NCBI RefSeq assembly: GCF_014642915.1
Contig: NZ_BMJE01000004.1
Coordinates: 124,001 to 188,000, forward strand
Source of the DNA: Flavobacterium suaedae
GTDB lineage: Bacteria > Bacteroidota > Bacteroidia > Flavobacteriales > Flavobacteriaceae
DNA length: 64,000 nt
Direction of reading: 5' to 3'
Shown here: positions 44,083 to 53,116 of the stretch, one piece after another
Numbering within the stretch: position 1 is the first letter of the stretch
Layout: every line of letters starts with the position of its first letter
Program-made: the position numbers and the translations under genes
Notes under the pieces: model-generated
What the model saw: the letters and a program-made list of their open reading frames with translations, nothing else
Told to the model about the DNA's origin: nothing
Database searches by the model: none

Positions 44083-46185
44083 TTATTTTAGCAGCTGATA
44101 CGTTATTAATGAAACCACATAAGCAAAAGCACTCATGGTGAAGAGCTGTATCATAGGCCATTTCCAGGAATTTGTTTCCTTTCTTGTAATTGCCAATGTA
44201 CTCATACACTGCATAGCAAACGCATAAAAAAGTAATAATGATATACCTGTAGCAAAATTAAATATTTTTTTGCCGGTATCAGGGTCCACTTCCTGTTTCA
44301 TACGTTCTTTAATAGTCGCTTCATCTTCTACATTGCCTATGGTGTAAATAGTGGCAAGTGTACCTACAAAAACTTCACGCGCCGCGAATGATGACACTAT
44401 TGCAATACCTATTTTCCAGTCATAACCCAGTGGTTCAATAGCAGGCTCTATGCTTTTACCCATTATACCTATGTACGAGTGTTCTAATTGAAAAGAGGCT
44501 ATTTTTTGCTTAATTTCTTTTTCAGGCAGGTTCCTGTTTTCAGGGTTTTGGGTAATAATTTCTTCAGCCCTGTTATACTCTTCATTAGGGCTGTGTGACC
44601 CTAAAAACCATATTATTATAGATATGGCAAGTATTATTTTACCTGCACCAAACACGAAAGCCTTTGTTTTTTCTACTACCGTAATAACTACATTTCGTCC
44701 TAACGGTATTTTGTAGCTCGGCATTTCTGCAACAAAAAATGTTTTACGGCTTACTTTCAGTATTTTATTAAGCAGTATTGCCGAAATAATAGCACTACCG
44801 AAACCAATAAGATATAGCAGCATAAGTGTTAACCCTTGCAGGTTAAAAATACCCAGCACCATACGGTTTGGTATAATTAACGATATTAATATGGTATATA
44901 CCGGTAACCTTGCCGAACAGGTAGTAAAAGGTGTAACCAATATAGTTATAAGCCTTTCGCGCCAGTTTTCAATGTTTCGGGTTGCCATAATAGCGGGTAT
45001 GGCACATGCAGTACCCGATATAAGCGGTACAACGCTTTTGCCACTTAACCCGAAGCGTTTCATTATATGGTCCATAAGGAACACTACGCGACTCATATAA
45101 CCGCTTTCTTCCAGTATGGATATAAACAGGAATAAAAAGGCAATTTGCGGTATAAATATTACTACACCGCCTATGCCCGGTATAATACCTTCGGCTATTA
45201 ACTCTGTAAGTTTTCCCGGGGGCATGTTTTCAGATACGTATCCGCTTAGCCATGTAAAACCTTCATCAATCATATCCATTGGTATGCTGGACCATGCGAA
45301 TATGGATTGGAAAATAAGCATTAAAATGGCAAAGAAAATAAGGTAACCGAATACTTTATGCGTTAATATAGTATCCAGTCTTGTTCTGAAATCAGTGGCT
45401 TTAGAGGTGTCAACCTTTAGTCCGTCCCGCAGTACTTTATTAATAAACTGATACCTCTTTATAGTTTCTTTTTGTTGTAGTCGTTTAAGCTCTGATTCTG
45501 ATTTTGTAAACGAACTATTATTAAGTTCGTTACGCTCCAGTTTACCAAAGTTTACATCTTGTGTAATTACCAGCCAGAGTTTGTATAGTAACTGGTTTGG
45601 AAACTTTTCTCTTAAATTACCGAAATATTCAGGGTCTATAGATGATGCATTAAGGCACGGTTCTGTAGAAAGTGTTTCAAAATCTACAATAAGTTTTTTT
45701 AGCTGATGTATACCTGTGCCTTTTCTGGAACTTACCAGCGCTATTTTTGTATTGAACTCTTTTTCCAGATAAGGAATATCTACCGAAATACCTTTTTTTT
45801 CCATACGGTCTGCCATGTTAATGACTAATATGGTGGGTATCTCTAAATCTTTAATTTGGGTAAATAAAAGCAGGTTTCGTTTTAAGTTCTCAATATCAGT
45901 AACTACTACCGCTACATCGGGGAAATCTTTATCATTGCGGTTTAGTAACAGCTCTATAACCACATTTTCATCCATAGAGCTGGCATTTAGGCTGTAAGTA
46001 CCGGGTAAATCTATAATAGTTCCTTTAATGTTGTCCGGTAACCGCGCTATACCTTGTTTTCTTTCTACAGTAATCCCGGGGTAGTTACCTACCTGCTGGT
46101 TAAGTCCTGTTAGTTGATTGAAAACGGAGGTTTTTCCGGTATTGGGGTTACCAATTAAAGCAATTTTTATATTTCGGTTAGCCAT
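44083..46185 (-). CDS. feoB: Ferrous iron transporter FeoB
   Basis: 700 residues. An N-terminal G-protein domain has G1 GNPNTGKT (12-19), G3 DLPGTYSL, G4 NMAD and G5-like SSRKGTG, followed by a helical GDI domain and the membrane core with two gate motifs: ISGTACAIPAIMATR and FAAREVFVGTLATIYTIG. It takes up Fe2+ across the inner membrane. feoA lies 5 nt upstream. Length is typical of the Bacteroidota form, which has no fused FeoA domain at the C-terminus. Confidence 0.96.
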   Translation of the reverse strand: MANRNIKIALIGNPNTGKTSVFNQLTGLNQQVGNYPGITVERKQGIARLPDNIKGTIIDLPGTYSLNASSMDENVVIELLLNRNDKDFPDVAVVVTDIENLKRNLLLFTQIKDLEIPTILVINMADRMEKKGISVDIPYLEKEFNTKIALVSSRKGTGIHQLKKLIVDFETLSTEPCLNASSIDPEYFGNLREKFPNQLLYKLWLVITQDVNFGKLERNELNNSSFTKSESELKRLQQKETIKRYQFINKVLRDGLKVDTSKATDFRTRLDTILTHKVFGYLIFFAILMLIFQSIFAWSSIPMDMIDEGFTWLSGYVSENMPPGKLTELIAEGIIPGIGGVVIFIPQIAFLFLFISILEESGYMSRVVFLMDHIMKRFGLSGKSVVPLISGTACAIPAIMATRNIENWRERLITILVTPFTTCSARLPVYTILISLIIPNRMVLGIFNLQGLTLMLLYLIGFGSAIISAILLNKILKVSRKTFFVAEMPSYKIPLGRNVVITVVEKTKAFVFGAGKIILAISIIIWFLGSHSPNEEYNRAEEIITQNPENRNLPEKEIKQKIASFQLEHSYIGIMGKSIEPAIEPLGYDWKIGIAIVSSFAAREVFVGTLATIYTIGNVEDEATIKERMKQEVDPDTGKKIFNFATGISLLLFYAFAMQCMSTLAITRKETNSWKWPMIQLFTMSAFAYVVSLITYQLLK

Positions 46186-46190
46186 TAAAG

Positions 46191-46424
46191 TCAGTCGCTT
46201 ATTATTTCTACATCAATTTCAATAGCAGTTTCTGTTCTTATGGCAACATGGCTGTCATTTACATTAATGTATATTGGGTCGCCAAACGGAGCTACTTGTA
46301 TAAGCTCAACAGGATTACCGGGCAGACATCCCATTTCAAGTAACTTGAGCGGAATAGCGTCTACATTAAGTGCGGTAATTATAGCTTTTTGCCCTTTCCT
46401 TAGGGTGGCGAGTGTAGTTTTCAA
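46191..46424 (-). CDS. feoA: Ferrous iron transport protein A
   Basis: 77 residues from a TTG start (no ATG is available in frame upstream). It is one SH3-like FeoA domain: LATLRKGQKAIITAL, LPGNPVELIQVAPFGDPIYI and HVAIRTETAIEIDV. FeoA supports FeoB-driven Fe2+ uptake. The weak start codon may keep it below FeoB in amount. First gene of the feo unit, with its own likely promoter downstream of the SCO gene. Confidence 0.92.
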   Translation of the reverse strand: MKTTLATLRKGQKAIITALNVDAIPLKLLEMGCLPGNPVELIQVAPFGDPIYINVNDSHVAIRTETAIEIDVEIISD

Positions 46425-46449
46425 TATTTATTGAGAATAATTATAAATA

Positions 46450-46457
46450 CAAAGGTA
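46450..46457 (-). promoter_or_regulatory. -7 element of feoAB
   Basis: TACCTTTG on the minus strand matches TAnnTTTG, about 25 nt before the feoA TTG start. A short AT-rich partial palindrome follows (46432-46445) and might be a metal-regulator site, but I cannot assign it to Fur or DtxR with confidence. Confidence 0.4.
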
Positions 46458-46475
46458 ACAAAAACAGGTAAAAAT

Positions 46476-47171
46476 TTACTCGTTTTCCTGCTGAGATAAC
46501 CAGTTAATGTCTTCCAGTAACTGTTGCATGTTTTTTTCACCTTCAACCTCTTTATCAAGGTTGGTACCGTTATAAAAACCTCTTATTCGCCCTTCGCTGT
46601 CTACCAGTATAAAGTTTTCGGTATGTACCATATCATATAACTCGTCAGAAGTACTGGTTTTTACTGCCAAATACGATTTTCGGGCTATATAATAAATATC
46701 TTTTTTATCCCCTGTAACCAAGTTCCACTTACTGTCTATAACCCCCTTTTTTTCAGCATAAGCTTTAAGTACAGGGACACTGTCAATATCAGGAGTTACC
46801 GAATGCGATAACAGCATTACTTTTGGGTTGTCTTTTATTTTGTCTTGCAGCCACACCATGTTTTTAGTCATAATAGGGCAAATAGTTGGACAGGTAGTAA
46901 AAAAGAAATCGGCCACATAAATTTTGCCTTTATAATCCTCCTGAGTTATAGTATCGCCATTTTGGTTTACAAAAGCAAAATCGGCTATTGTATGGTGGCG
47001 CGATATGTGCTGAACGGTAGTGTCTACCAGTTCCGGGTTTACATCAGCAGGGCTATATATAGTTAATGTTTTTTTTGGTTTTAAAGCACCGTAAAACAAG
47101 TATAGTATAACAGCTGAAAGTACAGCCATTACTATAAAGAACATTTTATATTTTTTAAAGAATGAAAGCAT
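46476..47171 (-). CDS. SCO1/SenC-family copper chaperone
   Basis: 231 residues from the ATG at 47171; an upstream TTG at 47192 would add seven residues and is less likely. One membrane anchor (about 10-28) is followed by a thioredoxin-like domain with the copper motif FTTCPTICPIM (CxxxC) and the conserved His in VHTENFILVD. SCO proteins help load copper into cytochrome c oxidase. Placed just upstream of feoA on the same strand. A -7-like TAATTTTG sits at 47197-47190. Confidence 0.92.
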   Translation of the reverse strand: MLSFFKKYKMFFIVMAVLSAVILYLFYGALKPKKTLTIYSPADVNPELVDTTVQHISRHHTIADFAFVNQNGDTITQEDYKGKIYVADFFFTTCPTICPIMTKNMVWLQDKIKDNPKVMLLSHSVTPDIDSVPVLKAYAEKKGVIDSKWNLVTGDKKDIYYIARKSYLAVKTSTSDELYDMVHTENFILVDSEGRIRGFYNGTNLDKEVEGEKNMQQLLEDINWLSQQENE

Positions 47172-47303
47172 AGTACAAGTATATTTTTGCAAAATTACGA
47201 AAGCAAAGCCTATTTTGCAGAAGATTTAATGGTTTTAAGACCTTAGTAAAAAGCACAAAATCGAGTTTTTATACTTTTGGCACGGCTTTTTCTGATAACT
47301 TTA

Positions 47304-47311
47304 TACATTTG
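47304..47311 (+). promoter_or_regulatory. -7 element of the M13 peptidase gene
   Basis: TACATTTG matches TAnnTTTG exactly, about 27 nt before the ATG. A TTTG at 47276-47279 lies 24 bases upstream, slightly longer than the usual spacer. Confidence 0.5.
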
Positions 47312-47337
47312 TAAAATTGCGGTTAAATTATAACTAT

Positions 47338-49401
47338 ATGAAACTAAATAAAAAACTCAACTTAACAGCAGCAGCGTTGGCTATAGGAACTATGGTCTGT
47401 ACGGCTCAGATTAAAGAAAAAACGCAGGAAACGCACGGAATTAATCTTTCCTATATGGATAAATCAGTAGACCCTGCGGATGATTTTTTTCGTTATGTAA
47501 ATGGTACTTGGATTGATAAAGCAGAAATACCAAGCGATAAAACCAGATGGGGTAGCTTTGATGAATTGAGAGAGAATACAAATCAAGATGCTCTTAAAAT
47601 TCTTAAAGAAGCAGCTAAAGATAAAAAACTGAATCCTAATTCAGACCAAGGTAAGGCAGCAAGCCTGTACCGTTCTATTATGGATACAGTTGCCAGAAAC
47701 AGAGAAGGAATTGCTCCTTTAAAGCCATATATAGCTAAAATAAACAATGTAAAAAATGTAAAAGATTTAGAAACACTACTTATAGCAATGGAGCCGGAAG
47801 GCGGTCTTGGCTTTTTTGGTATGGGTGTAGGTGCCGATGAAAAAGACAGTAATAAAAATGCCGTTTATTTAGGAGTAGGCAGGTTAGGTTTACCTGACAG
47901 GGATTATTACGTTTCTGATGATGAGGACTCTAAAGAAAAGCGTGAAAAATATGTGGAGCATGTAGCAAGAATGCTTCAATATATAGGTTATAAGCCTAAA
48001 CAAGCCGGAAAAGCAGCAGCTAATGTACTTGAGTTTGAAACAGCAATGGCAGAGCCAAGGCTAACAAGAGTAGAGCGCCGTGACAGCAGAAATACATATA
48101 ACCCAATGACTATTGCTGAGCTGCAAAAACTTGCACCTGCAATTAACTGGGAAAAGTATTTTTCAGCATTAGGCGTTAAAGGAGTAAACCAGATTATTGT
48201 AACCCAGCCTAAATATATAAAAGCGTTAAACGCAATGCTTGAAGAAGGTGATGTACAGAAGTGGAAGGATTACATGAACTGGACATTAATTAATGCTTCT
48301 ACCAGCCAACTTAGTACAGATATTGAGACAGCTAACTGGGAGTTTTACAGCAAAACACTTCGTGGAGCATTACAAGAAGAAAATAGAGATATTAATGCGT
48401 TGCATACCGTAAACGGTACAATAGGAGAGGCTTTAGGTAAATTATATGTAGAGAAAAAATTTCCTGCTGAGGCAAAAGCAAAAGCGGAGAGCATGATTGC
48501 AAACGTAATGCTTGCTTTTGAAAACAGAATTAAAAGATTGCCTTGGATGGCTCCTGCAACACGCGAAAATGCCATTAGAAAACTGCGTAACCTAAAAGTA
48601 AAAATTGGTTATCCTGATGAGTGGAAAGATTACACGAAACTGACTATAAAAAGCCCTGAAGCCGGCGGAACACTTTTCGATAATATGAAAAATATTGCCC
48701 GCTTTAACTTTGAGAAGGATATAAACAAAATACACAAGCCCGTAGACAAGAGCGAGTGGCACATGGCTCCGCAGATAGTAAATGCATACTTTAACCCATC
48801 GTATAACGAAATTGTATTTCCTGCAGGTATATTACAGCCACCATTTTACGATTATAAAGCAGATGAAGCTGTAAACTACGGTGGTATAGGGGCTGTTATC
48901 GGTCACGAAATATCACATGGTTTTGATGATTCAGGGTCACGTTATGATGCTAACGGTAACCTTGTAAACTGGTGGAGTGATGAAGATTTAGAGAAGTTTA
49001 CAGGTCTTGGTGGCGCCCTTGCGGACCAATACAGCGCGTTACAGCCCTTGCCGGGCATATATGTAGATGGTAAGTTTACACTTGGTGAAAACATTGGTGA
49101 CCTTGGTGGTGTAAATGCAGCTTATGACGGACTGCAGTTATATTTAAAAGAGCACGGAAACCCGGGGTTAATAGATGGTTATACACCAGAGCAGCGTTTC
49201 TTTATTTCCTGGGCTACTATATGGAGAACCAAGATGAGAGATGAAGCAATTAAAAATCAGGTAAAGACAGACCCTCACTCTCCCGGAATGTACAGAGCGT
49301 ATGTTCCTTTACAAAATGTTGATGCTTTTTATAAAGCATTTGATATTGAAAAAGGCGATGGTATGTACATTGAACCGGATCAACGAGTTAAAATATGGTA
49401 A
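47338..49401 (+). CDS. M13-family zinc metallopeptidase (neprilysin/PepO-like)
   Basis: 687 residues from the ATG at 47338; a TTG at 47317 opens the frame earlier but would spoil the signal peptide MKLNKKLNLTAAALAIGTMVCTAQ. The zinc site is H523-EISH-527 in GAVIGHEISHGFDD, with the third ligand Glu584 in ENIGDLGGVNAAYDG, and NAYFNPSYNEIVFPAGILQP marks substrate binding. Length is normal. The enzyme is probably periplasmic and cleaves oligopeptides. Monocistronic with a perfect terminator. Confidence 0.95.
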   Translation: MKLNKKLNLTAAALAIGTMVCTAQIKEKTQETHGINLSYMDKSVDPADDFFRYVNGTWIDKAEIPSDKTRWGSFDELRENTNQDALKILKEAAKDKKLNPNSDQGKAASLYRSIMDTVARNREGIAPLKPYIAKINNVKNVKDLETLLIAMEPEGGLGFFGMGVGADEKDSNKNAVYLGVGRLGLPDRDYYVSDDEDSKEKREKYVEHVARMLQYIGYKPKQAGKAAANVLEFETAMAEPRLTRVERRDSRNTYNPMTIAELQKLAPAINWEKYFSALGVKGVNQIIVTQPKYIKALNAMLEEGDVQKWKDYMNWTLINASTSQLSTDIETANWEFYSKTLRGALQEENRDINALHTVNGTIGEALGKLYVEKKFPAEAKAKAESMIANVMLAFENRIKRLPWMAPATRENAIRKLRNLKVKIGYPDEWKDYTKLTIKSPEAGGTLFDNMKNIARFNFEKDINKIHKPVDKSEWHMAPQIVNAYFNPSYNEIVFPAGILQPPFYDYKADEAVNYGGIGAVIGHEISHGFDDSGSRYDANGNLVNWWSDEDLEKFTGLGGALADQYSALQPLPGIYVDGKFTLGENIGDLGGVNAAYDGLQLYLKEHGNPGLIDGYTPEQRFFISWATIWRTKMRDEAIKNQVKTDPHSPGMYRAYVPLQNVDAFYKAFDIEKGDGMYIEPDQRVKIW

Positions 49402-49404
49402 ACA

Positions 49405-49434
49405 AAAAGCCCCGCCAATTGGCGGGGCTTTTTG
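49405..49434. terminator. Strong palindromic terminator of the M13 gene
   Basis: AAAAAGCCCCGCC and GGCGGGGCTTTTT form a perfect 13-bp stem around AATT. Confidence 0.93.
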
Positions 49435-49755
49435 TTGATAGTGTTAAAATTAAGTGTTTTTATCTAAAACTTATACAATTTGCATTTAGTACAGAAATGC
49501 TTAATATTTAATATATTAATATTTGTTTGGAATAATATTAATTGTTAAAAAAGTGTTTTAAAATATTTTTTTTAACTAATTTCATCAAACTCAAATTAAT
49601 CATTATACAGAAAATAGAGAATAAGGTATTGTATAGTTACGCTATGCAACATCTTACTATGCGCGAGATTTTTGTAATTAATTTATCGTTCTTTTTGTGT
49701 ATTTGAATATTTAAAAATTAATTTTGTTCACCTAAAAAAATTAAACTCATCCAAC
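49435..49755 (+). other. Long AT-rich regulatory intergenic region
   Basis: No plausible ORF is seen in these 321 bases. They contain an AT-only near-palindrome around 49500-49522 and an imperfect inverted repeat TTGTATAG-TTACG-CTATGCAA (49629-49649). The promoter of the response regulator gene is at the right end. Size and repeats suggest complex control of the gene that follows. Confidence 0.5.
49694..49726 (+). promoter_or_regulatory. Promoter of the orphan response regulator
   Basis: TTTG at 49694-49697, a 21-base spacer and TAATTTTG at 49719-49726 match the Bacteroidota consensus. Predicted start near 49732 leaves a leader of about 24 nt before the TTG start codon. Confidence 0.55.
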
Positions 49756-50418
49756 TTGAAAAAAGTATTACAGGTAGTTGCTATCGACGATCATGCTGTG
49801 GTCCTAGAAGGATACCACGCAATTTTTAAATCCATAACTCAGGAGAAATACTCACTAAATTTTGTAAAAGCAAATGACTGCAAATCAGCTTATGATGTTA
49901 TTTTAGAAAATGAACATGAGCCTTTTGATGTTGCTGTAGTAGATTACAGTATTCCTGACTATGAAGAAAAAGGGCTACGTTCCGGAGAGGACATGGCCTT
50001 ATTATTAAGACAGTTAATGCCATCATGCAAAATTATAATGATGAGTATGCACAAAGAAATAGATATTCTTAACAGGGTACTTAGCAAAATAAAACCGGAA
50101 GGATTTATTAATAAAAGTGACTGTACAACAGATGAACTTTTTGATGGTTTTAAAAAGATTTTGAATGGAGATAAATTCTATTCTAAAACTATCATAGAGT
50201 TTCAGAAGAAGAGAGAGACAGAAATGCTTTTAGACGAACTTGATGTTAAGATAGTAAAATTACTCTCCAGAGGAATAAAAAATAAAAATTTAGATAAATA
50301 TATACCACTTACTGTGAGTGCTATTGAGAAGCGTAAATACAGGATTAAACGCCTGCTTGAGGTTGAAGGAGGCGATGAGGAGCTAATTTCTGAAGTAAGA
50401 AACAGAGGGTATATTTAA
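49756..50418 (+). CDS. Orphan response regulator with LuxR-type C-terminus
   Basis: 220 residues from a TTG start (LKKVLQVVAIDDHAVVLEGY); no ATG lies nearby and the promoter position supports this start. The receiver has the acidic pair in AIDDH, the phospho-acceptor in VVDYSIPD and the Lys in INKSD. After the acceptor there is an insertion (YEEKGLRSGEDMALLLRQ) that lengthens loop beta3-alpha3. The C-terminal region (about 155-220) resembles a LuxR/GerE HTH (VKLLSRGIKNKNLDKYIPLT, VSAIEKRKYRIKRLL). No kinase is adjacent. It stands alone with a strong promoter and terminator. Confidence 0.85.
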   Translation: MKKVLQVVAIDDHAVVLEGYHAIFKSITQEKYSLNFVKANDCKSAYDVILENEHEPFDVAVVDYSIPDYEEKGLRSGEDMALLLRQLMPSCKIIMMSMHKEIDILNRVLSKIKPEGFINKSDCTTDELFDGFKKILNGDKFYSKTIIEFQKKRETEMLLDELDVKIVKLLSRGIKNKNLDKYIPLTVSAIEKRKYRIKRLLEVEGGDEELISEVRNRGYI

Positions 50419-50427
50419 TGTTTTTAG

Positions 50428-50468
50428 GGGTTTAAATAATTGAAAAACAATTATTTAAACCCTTTTTT
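50428..50468 (+). terminator. Terminator of the orphan response regulator
   Basis: GGGTTTAAATAATTG and CAATTATTTAAACCC form a perfect 15-bp stem with loop AAAAA, followed by six T. Confidence 0.9.
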
Positions 50469-50557
50469 ACACTTCTTAAAAAAATGTTAATTGCGAAAAA
50501 CACGCAAATTTAAGTCACTTAAATTCTGTTATTTTACATTACATCCAGCTAATTTAT

Positions 50558-50600
50558 ATACTGCTCTTGGTAATGCGTTTATCCGGGGCAGTATTTTTTC
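50558..50600 (+). terminator. Second terminator-like hairpin; possible end of a small RNA
   Basis: ATACTGC (50558-50564) pairs with GCAGTAT (50588-50594), with partial further pairing of the loop (TCT with GGG), then six T. It sits 90 nt beyond a complete terminator and next to a gene end on the other strand. It may end a small transcript from within 50470-50560 or simply stop read-through. Confidence 0.4.
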
Positions 50601-50616
50601 ACTTATAAATTAGTAG

Positions 50617-51429
50617 TTATAAATTATTTTGGTTAAAAGTATAATTAAAAACCTCCGTTACCTTATTAACAGCTATTTTCTTAACTACACAAGCTTCTTC
50701 CCGGCTGATGAATATAGGTAAGGGTAGGTTTTTTTCTTTTGCCTTTTTTGTATAATACTCCTTCTTTGTAGGGTGGTAAGGAGCCACACCGTTTAAAATA
50801 CCTTCTTCAAAATTTTTTTCTACAATTTTTAAAATAATATTAATACAATCATCACGGTGAATTAGGTTTACAGGAGTGTCAGGGTCTGGTATATCCTTTT
50901 TACCTGCTAAATAATGCACAGGGTGTCTGTCCTCACCAATTAACCCTCCAAATCGCACTATAACAGTTGTAAAGTTCTCGTTATTTTGTAATAGTTGTTC
51001 CACTTCCAGCAATTGTTTACCGCTTTCGTTGCTTGGTTGCGGGGTCGTTTCTTCGGTAATTATCCCTTCAACATCTCCATATACCGAAGTAGAACTAATA
51101 AATATTACTTTGCTGACATCTGAATTTTCTATGTGTGGTAACAGTGTTTTTATTTTATCTGTAAAACTTTCATTCTCATTTGCTTTCCCTCTTAACTTCG
51201 GAGGAATATCAATTATCAATATTTTACTTCCGTTTAGAAAATCAGTAATATCCCCTTCAATAGTGTCGGGGTGTAAAGCAATACGGTACGGTTTTATTCC
51301 TGCCTGCTGTAATGTGTTTATTTTTTCAGGTGAGGTGGTAGAGCCTTTTATGCTATACCCCTTAGCCAAAAACTCTTTAGCCAAAGGCAGCCCAAGCCAG
51401 CCACAACCTAATATTGATATTTGTTCCAT
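50617..51429 (-). CDS. YeeZ-like NAD(P)-binding sugar-epimerase family protein
   Basis: 270 residues of the atypical short-chain dehydrogenase fold. The nucleotide motif is ILGCGWLGLPLAKEFLAKGY, followed by VKGSTTSPEK-like and FISSTSVYGDVEG, the latter with the Ser/Tyr of the active region (YxxxK absent). RFGGLIGEDRHPVHYLAGK and VNLIHRDDCINIILK are typical of YeeZ. Substrate unknown. 68 nt separate it from the GNAT-nitrilase gene upstream on the same strand. Confidence 0.87.
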   Translation of the reverse strand: MEQISILGCGWLGLPLAKEFLAKGYSIKGSTTSPEKINTLQQAGIKPYRIALHPDTIEGDITDFLNGSKILIIDIPPKLRGKANENESFTDKIKTLLPHIENSDVSKVIFISSTSVYGDVEGIITEETTPQPSNESGKQLLEVEQLLQNNENFTTVIVRFGGLIGEDRHPVHYLAGKKDIPDPDTPVNLIHRDDCINIILKIVEKNFEEGILNGVAPYHPTKKEYYTKKAKEKNLPLPIFISREEACVVKKIAVNKVTEVFNYTFNQNNL

Positions 51430-51497
51430 TGCTTTATGCTATGCTACTAAACCCTTTAAAAGTTTAGACTTAAATAAATGTTGAAGGTTTAAACAGC

Positions 51498-53048
51498 TTA
51501 GTTATTTTTTTGTTTGTTAACCCTTTTAATACTGTAAAGGTCTTCTCTTCTGTCTTTTAAAATACGAACGCTACCGTATTCGTGTAATTCTTTTAGCAAA
51601 TCTAAATCAAGGTCTACTATAAGTGTCATTTCAGTATTTGGCGTTGCCTCAGCTTTCACACCGTTTGATGGGAATGAAAAATCCGAAGGGGTAAATACCG
51701 CTGTTTGTGCAAACTGTATATCCATATTGTTTACACCCGGCAGGTTACCTATAGAGCCTGCTATGGCAACATAACATTCGTTTTCTATAGCTCTTGCCTG
51801 TGCACAGTGCTTTACTCGGGTGTAACCGTTTTGGGTATCGGTCATAAATGGTACAAACAATATTTCCATTCCTTCATCTGCCATAATGCGCGAAAGTTCA
51901 GGGAACTCTACATCATAACAAATCATAATACCTATTTTACCGCAATCAGTATCAAAAGTTTTAATTTCCGAACCGCCTTTCATACCCCAGTGCTGTATTT
52001 CGTTAGGGGTAATGTGTATTTTTCGATACATTTCGCTGGCTCCGTCTCGCTTACAAAGGAAACCTACGTTGTAAAGGTTGCCGTCTTCCACCATTGGCAT
52101 ACTGCCGGCAATAATATTTATGTTGTAGGAAATAGCCATTTCCTGAAAACGTTTCTGTATCGATTCAGTGTAGCGGGCAATTTCTCTTATGGCATCAGCT
52201 TCAGACATGTGGTTGAAATCTGCCATTAATGGTGCTACAAATAATTCAGGGAACAAAGCAAAGTCACTACCGTAACCCGAAACAGCATCTATAAAAAATT
52301 CTGCCTGGTCAAATAAAGCCTCAACATTTGCCAGCGGACGCATTTGCCATTGTACTAAACCAAGCCGAATGACACTTTTTCGGGTATTAATTAGTTTAGG
52401 GCTTTCATCATAATAAATATTGCTCCATTCCATAAGTACAGCATACTCATGAGAGCTTTTGTCACCCTCTAAGTAATTACGCATTACACGTATTACGTGG
52501 AAATCGTTACTTAACTGGAAAGACAATACAGGGTCGTGTACTTCTTTAAGGCGTACTTTTTCTATATATTCTTTAGGAGAGTATTCATCTGCGTGCCCTG
52601 TATAGTTAGGTATACGCCCGGCAAATACAATAGATTTAAGATTTAGCTGCTCGCAAAGTTCTTTACGGGCGTCATATAAACGTCTGCCCAGGCGTAACCC
52701 TCTGTATTCAGGGTCTATAAATACATCTATACCATATAACACATCACCGTTATAGGTGTGGGTATTAAAGGTATATTTACCTGTTATTTTCTCGTAAGTA
52801 TGGTTAGATATGGCTTTTTTATAATCTACAATTAATGATAATGCAGAACCTACTACTTTACCGTCTACAATTACTACAAGCTGCCCCTCCGGGAAAATTT
52901 TTAAAAGGCGCTCAATATCTTTCTCGCTCCAGTAGGGTTCATCCATGTCTTTCATGTCGTGGTAGGCATGTTGCATGGAAAGTTTAAGCTGTTTGTAATC
53001 TTCTATTTTAAGGTTACGCAATTCAACCTTATTAATCTCTATCTGCAT
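51498..53048 (-). CDS. GNAT acetyltransferase - carbon-nitrogen hydrolase fusion
   Basis: 516 residues. The N-terminal GNAT domain (about 1-215) has IDVFIDPEYRGLRLGRRLYDA as acetyl-CoA loop. The C-terminal nitrilase-fold domain (about 225-500) has a complete Glu-Lys-Cys triad: FALFPELFV, YRKIHITPNEIQHW and IMICYDVEFPELSR. This fusion is a recognised protein type. It could couple acyl transfer to amide hydrolysis on the same small molecule, but substrates are unknown. No frameshift or break between the domains. Confidence 0.92.
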   Translation of the reverse strand: MQIEINKVELRNLKIEDYKQLKLSMQHAYHDMKDMDEPYWSEKDIERLLKIFPEGQLVVIVDGKVVGSALSLIVDYKKAISNHTYEKITGKYTFNTHTYNGDVLYGIDVFIDPEYRGLRLGRRLYDARKELCEQLNLKSIVFAGRIPNYTGHADEYSPKEYIEKVRLKEVHDPVLSFQLSNDFHVIRVMRNYLEGDKSSHEYAVLMEWSNIYYDESPKLINTRKSVIRLGLVQWQMRPLANVEALFDQAEFFIDAVSGYGSDFALFPELFVAPLMADFNHMSEADAIREIARYTESIQKRFQEMAISYNINIIAGSMPMVEDGNLYNVGFLCKRDGASEMYRKIHITPNEIQHWGMKGGSEIKTFDTDCGKIGIMICYDVEFPELSRIMADEGMEILFVPFMTDTQNGYTRVKHCAQARAIENECYVAIAGSIGNLPGVNNMDIQFAQTAVFTPSDFSFPSNGVKAEATPNTEMTLIVDLDLDLLKELHEYGSVRILKDRREDLYSIKRVNKQKNN

Positions 53049-53116
53049 GTACTGTATTTTTGCTAAAAATACAAAAAGGTTCTGTTTGTAGTTATTAGTG
53101 TTTGGTTAATGAGTTG

